The notes under the pieces are model-generated. The model was not told the DNA's origin. It worked only from the letters and a program-made list of their open reading frames with translations, and searched no databases. 8,214 bases of DNA from an uncultured Atopobium sp. (GTDB lineage Bacteria; Actinomycetota; Coriobacteriia; Coriobacteriales; Atopobiaceae). A program made the position numbers and the translations under genes. This document shows, in pieces, positions 5,083-8,214 of the stretch; within the stretch, counting starts at the first letter, position 1; each line of letters opens with the position of its first letter. The stretch lies in NCBI GenBank assembly GCA_938041635.1, contig CALIAD010000137.1, positions 1 to 8,214 on the forward strand, written 5' to 3'.

Positions 5083-7029
5083 CTACCCTTCAAACTTGTT
5101 GATCTTCCGGTCGTAAGTGAGCAGGCCGTTTACCTCTTCCTCGACGTCTGATACCTGGGTGTAAATGTATCCCGCAAGGCCTTCAACCTGCAGCGATTCC
5201 GCCTCTGTAAGCAACTTTTTGACAGCCACTCGCCAATCCTCAACCGTGGCAAAATCTCCGTACCCATATGAGTGGTCAAGTGACGTATGACCTGGTGTCA
5301 TCTGCGCAAGACCACCAAACTCAGAGATTATTGCCGCTCGATTCCCCCGTTGTTTCCCGCTCCAACCTGCGCGAAGTGGACGGAAGTAATTGTGAATGCT
5401 CAGAAAATCACCACAGCCCTGGTCATACCAACCGCTTGTCGCATCGATTGGACGTGTTGCATCCAAGGCGCGAACAGCCTCAGTAGCAGCTCGTGCATCA
5501 AACTGTCCCCAACCCTCGTTAAAGAGCGTCCAAAATCCAATCGAAGGATGCCCATCCAGGAGCTTGACCATTTCCTGACAAGTTTCTGTCCACTCCTTGC
5601 GATAGCCCTCTTCACCTGAGGATAAAGCCCCGTGATGACTTGGAGTTGTGTCGTCGAATCGACCCCAGGTAAAGCTGAACAGCGTCGGCTTTTGACTCGT
5701 GTGCCAGGGACTATACGCGCTACCTCCCGAAACGCAATCCTGCCAAACAAGCATGCCAATACGATCGCAGTGGTAGTACCAGCGTTCGCTTTCAATCTTG
5801 ATATGCTTTCGCAGTGTATTGAAACCAGCCGACTTCATGGCCTCTACGTCATATACCAGCGCATCGTCGGACGGCGCCGTCAGTAATCCGTCAGACCAAT
5901 AGCCCTGATCAAGCACGCCGCGCACAAAATATGGCGCCCTGTTCAAGTGAACCCTTGGCACGCCAACCTCATCAGGCTTCACCTCAACAGTACGAAACGC
6001 GCAATAGCTCCGAACAAAATCGACCGCCGCACCATTCTGCCAAAGTGTTTCCTCCACGAAATAGAGGTACGGTCTCTCCGGAGACCACAACTGCGGTTTG
6101 TCTACCTGTAGTTCCTCGCAAATTTCTCCTGCTTCGCTCACCGGAAGCCTGGCGAGAAGAACGTCTTGCCCAAGCTCATCCTTGAGCGCCAACTCCAGCT
6201 CCAGTGCCTCCGACTGCAAGCTTGCCTGCCCGCTTACCTGTACGTTCGTCTTAACTTCAAGCACGCCGTACATGTCGCCCTTCAACGTTAGCGACTCAAG
6301 ATGAGCTGCAGAAACAACTTCATACCAAACGCTCTGCCAAATGCCACTTTGAGCGGTGTACCAAATGTCGCCACGAGAAAGTCGCTGTTTACCTCGCAGT
6401 TGAGAGCCGGCGTCACTTGGATCCCAAACGCAAAGCACAAGCTCAGCGGTGGTCCCACTCTTCGCCGCGTCCGCCACCTTCGCCGCAGTCGCCACCTCAG
6501 CCGCACTCTCAGCCACGCCTTCCGCCTCGACCAACCCAAGCAGATCCGTGATGTCAAACGAAAACGGCAGGTAGCCGCCGGTATGCGTGCCGGCGAGCTT
6601 GCCGTTTACAAAACACGCGCACATCCAGTCGACAGCATCAAAATGCAGAATAAGTCGCTGGTCATCGACCAGTTCTGGCAAGTCAATTTTGCGCCTGTAC
6701 CATAAAAGCTCATACGGACGCACCGTTCGACCAACCCCAGAAAGCGGAGCTTCTGGCGAGAATGGCACCACAATCTGCCCATCCCAACGGGAAGGAATCT
6801 CCTGTAGCGCGAGGTTCTCTACATCCACCTCGCCATCTACCGGCGCAATCGCATACTCCCACACGCCGTTCAGCACTGCATACTTGTCGCGCTGCATGCG
6901 AGGACGCGGATGCTCAGGCAACACGTTCGACACATCAAGCGCCTCTCCCCAAACAGTCGTCAGAGAATTCAGCGTCTCCTCTGTATGCTTTTTGGGCGCA
7001 CTTGCCAAAACACGACGAATATCCAGCAT
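5083..7029 (-). CDS. Glycoside hydrolase family 2 protein (beta-glycosidase)
   Basis: GH2 enzymes are retaining beta-galactosidases, beta-glucuronidases and beta-mannosidases. The 648-residue product begins with a region typical of the family (LPEHPRPRMQR, 38-48; LNGVWEYAI, 53-61). An N-terminal sugar-binding jelly-roll (about 45-235), an immunoglobulin-like domain (about 240-340) and a TIM barrel (about 345-645) follow. The catalytic acid/base is Glu505 in LFNEGWGQFD and the nucleophile Glu570 in IISEFGGLA. The ending GYIYTQVSDVEEEVNGLLTYDR is characteristic of the family. Without a signal peptide it should be cytosolic, acting on imported oligosaccharides or glycosides. The substrate cannot be told from this sequence, and no sugar transporter gene is in the window. 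An Ala-rich insert at about 165-193 sits in the jelly-roll and looks like repeat expansion. ATG at 7029 has only a weak GAGAG upstream. The gene is probably transcribed alone. Confidence 0.92.
   Translation of the reverse strand: MLDIRRVLASAPKKHTEETLNSLTTVWGEALDVSNVLPEHPRPRMQRDKYAVLNGVWEYAIAPVDGEVDVENLALQEIPSRWDGQIVVPFSPEAPLSGVGRTVRPYELLWYRRKIDLPELVDDQRLILHFDAVDWMCACFVNGKLAGTHTGGYLPFSFDITDLLGLVEAEGVAESAAEVATAAKVADAAKSGTTAELVLCVWDPSDAGSQLRGKQRLSRGDIWYTAQSGIWQSVWYEVVSAAHLESLTLKGDMYGVLEVKTNVQVSGQASLQSEALELELALKDELGQDVLLARLPVSEAGEICEELQVDKPQLWSPERPYLYFVEETLWQNGAAVDFVRSYCAFRTVEVKPDEVGVPRVHLNRAPYFVRGVLDQGYWSDGLLTAPSDDALVYDVEAMKSAGFNTLRKHIKIESERWYYHCDRIGMLVWQDCVSGGSAYSPWHTSQKPTLFSFTWGRFDDTTPSHHGALSSGEEGYRKEWTETCQEMVKLLDGHPSIGFWTLFNEGWGQFDARAATEAVRALDATRPIDATSGWYDQGCGDFLSIHNYFRPLRAGWSGKQRGNRAAIISEFGGLAQMTPGHTSLDHSYGYGDFATVEDWRVAVKKLLTEAESLQVEGLAGYIYTQVSDVEEEVNGLLTYDRKINKFEG
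6454..6516 (-). repeat. Imperfect 18-bp tandem repeats encoding an Ala-rich insert in the GH2 protein
   Basis: On the plus strand, 6472-6489 and 6490-6507 match at 15 of 18 positions, and a partial third unit lies upstream. The minus-strand translation is an alanine-rich stretch (VAESAAEVATAAKVADAAKS) where related proteins have a short surface loop before the VWDPSD strand. The unit length is a multiple of three, so expansion or contraction would keep the frame. Confidence 0.6.
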
Positions 7030-7077
7030 CGCATCTCTCGTTTCTCATGAAGCAGCAGGTACAAGCACTAACAAACT

Positions 7078-7115
7078 AGCATGACGTGAATAGAGCATGC
7101 ATGACACAAGCATGC
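7078..7115. promoter_or_regulatory. Three spaced AGCATG words upstream of the GH2 gene
   Basis: AGCATG begins at 7078, 7094 and 7109, spaced by 16 and 15 bp. The last two extend to the palindrome GCATGC (7095-7100, 7110-7115). They lie 50-90 bp upstream of the GH2 start and could be regulator-binding sites. The promoter itself is not clear to me. Confidence 0.3.
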
Positions 7116-7170
7116 CTTGCGGACGTATGTATATCATAGCCGCTTCGTAAAAGTATTTATATAGCGAGAA

Positions 7171-7208
7171 AATCAAACAAGCCCCAGCTCAACTATGGGG
7201 CAGGGGCT
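7171..7208 (-). terminator. Probable terminator of the membrane methyltransferase-like gene
   Basis: On the minus strand AGCCCC (7208-7203) can pair with GGGGCT (7185-7180), with an alternative inner GCCCC/GGGGC pairing. The T-rich TTGTTTGATTTT (7182-7171) follows. It lies about 65 bp after the stop of the upstream minus-strand gene and separates it from the GH2 gene. Confidence 0.5.
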
Positions 7209-7220
7209 CAGCTAAAAGCA

Positions 7221-7268
7221 AATGTCCACGTGAATATCTACGTGAATATCTACGTAAATGTCCACGTT
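7221..7268. repeat. Four-copy 12-bp tandem repeat
   Basis: Four contiguous units: AATGTCCACGTG, AATATCTACGTG, AATATCTACGTA and AATGTCCACGTT. Each contains an ACGT centre in a six-base near-palindrome (CACGTG, TACGTG, TACGTA, CACGTT). The array lies five bases from the stop codon of the minus-strand gene at 7274, inside its 3' UTR. The outer and inner units pair as look-alikes. Function unknown. Confidence 0.85.
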
Positions 7269-7273
7269 AAACG

Positions 7274-7774
7274 TTAGCGCTTGGGAAACCACGGAATACA
7301 GCGATTAACTCGCTTGCAGTAATCTCTGTACTCATCGCCAAACTGCTCGAGAAGCCACTTCTCCTCCGTAGCTTGCATCATTACAGTTAAAAGCATCCAG
7401 AACACAAGAGGTAACGGCAGTAGGTAAAGGTTACTGGAAAGCAGCGCCGCGCCAGACATGACAAACGCAAATGCGGAGTAGATAGGGTTTCTGACCAGCG
7501 CATAAACACCAGTGGTTACCAGCTGATTTGCGATAATCTTCTCGCGAAGTTTTTCTTTGATAGCAGCGGAAACCCATAGCCAGATGCCCACAATCAGAAA
7601 AGCCGTGCCCACGGTGTGCATCACGCCGACCGTGGCTCGAATGCGAAAGTACGGAAGAAATCCCAGCTTAGACAGGACAATGCATGCGACCGTCAGCACC
7701 GTAATGGCAATCACATAAGCGGGGCCGACGCCAAGCACCGGAAGGTGATCGTTCTTCTCATTCTGAGCAGACAT
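7274..7774 (-). CDS. Integral membrane protein, isoprenylcysteine carboxyl methyltransferase-like (ICMT/PEMT) family
   Basis: The 166-residue product has about four membrane helices (roughly 15-37, 49-70, 97-116, 119-140). It ends in the signature of this family: a segment reading TTGVYALVRNPIYSAF (86-101), then TEEKWLLEQFGDEYRDYCKRVNRCIPW (about 136-162). In characterised members the RNPxY segment and the acidic E...FG.EY..Y segment form the SAM-binding cytosolic face of the methyltransferase. Bacterial homologues are mostly uncharacterised, and their substrates (lipids, small amines or modified cysteines) are unknown, so I give no symbol. ATG at 7774 is preceded by GGAG at a 9-base distance. 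It is transcribed away from the SIMPL-type gene, with a 241-bp gap. Ahead of the GH2 gene there is a terminator-like hairpin, so the two are unlikely to be one operon. Confidence 0.88.
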   Translation of the reverse strand: MSAQNEKNDHLPVLGVGPAYVIAITVLTVACIVLSKLGFLPYFRIRATVGVMHTVGTAFLIVGIWLWVSAAIKEKLREKIIANQLVTTGVYALVRNPIYSAFAFVMSGAALLSSNLYLLPLPLVFWMLLTVMMQATEEKWLLEQFGDEYRDYCKRVNRCIPWFPKR

Positions 7775-8015
7775 TGGTTAAACTCCGTTCAGTTGGCACT
7801 TTGTTACCCTAAGTTAACTATGTCATACAGTTTACACCTATATCCACACTTTGACGTGCTGATTTTATCTAAACTTCTTATTGCCACTCGCTATATGAGT
7901 GTCCATCACACTGGACACCCAAAATCCTTTTTGAGCCTATGATTATTCAACAATGAGAAATAAATTACCTGTTCAAACAGCTAATTTTCTCTAACATCTC
8001 TGAAAGGAACGCACC
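7775..8015. other. Divergent intergenic region with promoters not resolved
   Basis: This 241-bp region must hold the start signals for both flanking genes. A TTGACG at 7851-7856 is -35-like on the plus strand, but no good -10 box stands 16-18 bp away. A 7-bp inverted repeat lies at 7899-7918. Confidence 0.4.
7899..7918. promoter_or_regulatory. Inverted repeat GTGTCCA/TGGACAC, possible operator
   Basis: GTGTCCA (7899-7905) and TGGACAC (7912-7918) form a perfect 7-bp inverted repeat with a 6-base spacer, about 100 bp upstream of the plus-strand start at 8016. No T run follows directly, so an operator is more likely than a terminator. Confidence 0.3.
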
Positions 8016-8214
8016 ATGGAACGAACAATTGACGTATCTACAAAATTTAGCACGCAAGTTCCGCCTGACACCATTAACGTTGATATCACAATTCGAGGAA
8101 CTTCCAAGATCCGTGAAAACTGCACAGCAAAATATAACGTGCTACTTCAAACAATCAAGGATGCGCTAGAGAAAAATGGGTTACCTGCTTCAATTCTAAA
8201 AAACAACAACTATT
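8016..8214 (+). CDS. SIMPL (DUF541) domain protein, N-terminal part, cut by window edge
   Basis: The frame is open for 66 codons to the window end with no stop, so the gene continues beyond. The start is ATG at 8016 with GAAAGGA (8002-8008) seven bases upstream. The translation begins MERTIDVSTKFSTQVPPDTI and continues with a strand-rich segment (INVDITIRGTSK), then a helix (NVLLQTIKDALEKNGLP). This order and spacing match the start of SIMPL/DUF541 proteins, in which a first strand with a Pro-Asp-x-(I/A) turn is followed by a strand ending in a small residue and a long helix. The family is poorly understood; many members are exported, but no signal peptide is present here. The family call rests on a short segment and is tentative. 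Confidence 0.6.
   Translation, partial: MERTIDVSTKFSTQVPPDTINVDITIRGTSKIRENCTAKYNVLLQTIKDALEKNGLPASILKNNNY

Noticed and set aside
6301..7084. Plus-strand open frames opposite the GH2 N-terminal region
   Set aside because: These are antisense shadows of a strong GH2 gene; the Arg/Ser-rich composition follows from its codon use.
7180..7208. Riboswitch or tRNA-like structure
   Set aside because: Only one short GC stem is visible, with no conserved riboswitch core, tRNA arms or T-loop sequence. A terminator is the simpler reading.

Overview
The window most resembles a low-to-mid G+C member of the class Coriobacteriia (Atopobiaceae, for example the Lancefieldella/Olsenella group). This is an inference from gene content: a Cna B-type LPYTG cell-wall protein with a short RRKNS tail, a cytosolic ApbE with NAD(P)H-FMN reductases, a GH2 glycosidase and a SIMPL-type protein, all with Gram-positive style Shine-Dalgarno sites. 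No rRNA, tRNA, CRISPR or transposase gene is visible.

Layout. Positions 1-357 hold no gene. They carry one copy of a dispersed hairpin repeat, a palindrome, a 9-bp tandem array and a strong terminator. Positions 358-1239 (minus) are the 3' part of a surface adhesin gene: half a Cna B domain, two full Cna B domains, a Pro/Thr linker and an LPYTG sorting signal. There is no start region or signal peptide, so this is probably a remnant or donor fragment. Positions 1240-1629 are intergenic, with a minus-strand terminator and an operator-like palindrome ahead of the next operon. Positions 1630-4492 (plus) are a tight three-gene operon: a cytosolic FAD:protein FMN transferase (ApbE), an NAD(P)H-dependent FMN reductase, and a second, paralogous reductase extended by a PAS-like domain and a Pro/Ala-rich tail. 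The operon ends at a clear terminator at 4629-4668. Positions 4669-5082 are an AT-rich island full of inverted repeats, including three more copies of the dispersed repeat. Positions 5083-7029 (minus) encode a GH2 glycosidase. Positions 7274-7774 (minus) encode a small membrane protein of the isoprenylcysteine methyltransferase-like family, with a four-copy 12-bp tandem repeat directly after its stop. Positions 8016-8214 (plus) are the start of a SIMPL/DUF541 gene cut by the window edge.

Main point. The second reductase ends in D-A-T-S-G-A-S-A, which fits the motif that ApbE enzymes use to attach FMN to a Ser/Thr. The motif sits on a flexible Pro/Ala tail, and the gene shares an operon with an ApbE that has no export signal. 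The simplest reading is a cytosolic redox module: ApbE (gene 1) flavinylates the C-terminal arm of the PAS-containing reductase (gene 3), so that a non-covalent flavodoxin-fold site can pass electrons to a covalently tethered FMN on the same chain. The paralogous reductase (gene 2) would be a partner or subunit. I know of no described system with this architecture, but I cannot search for one here.
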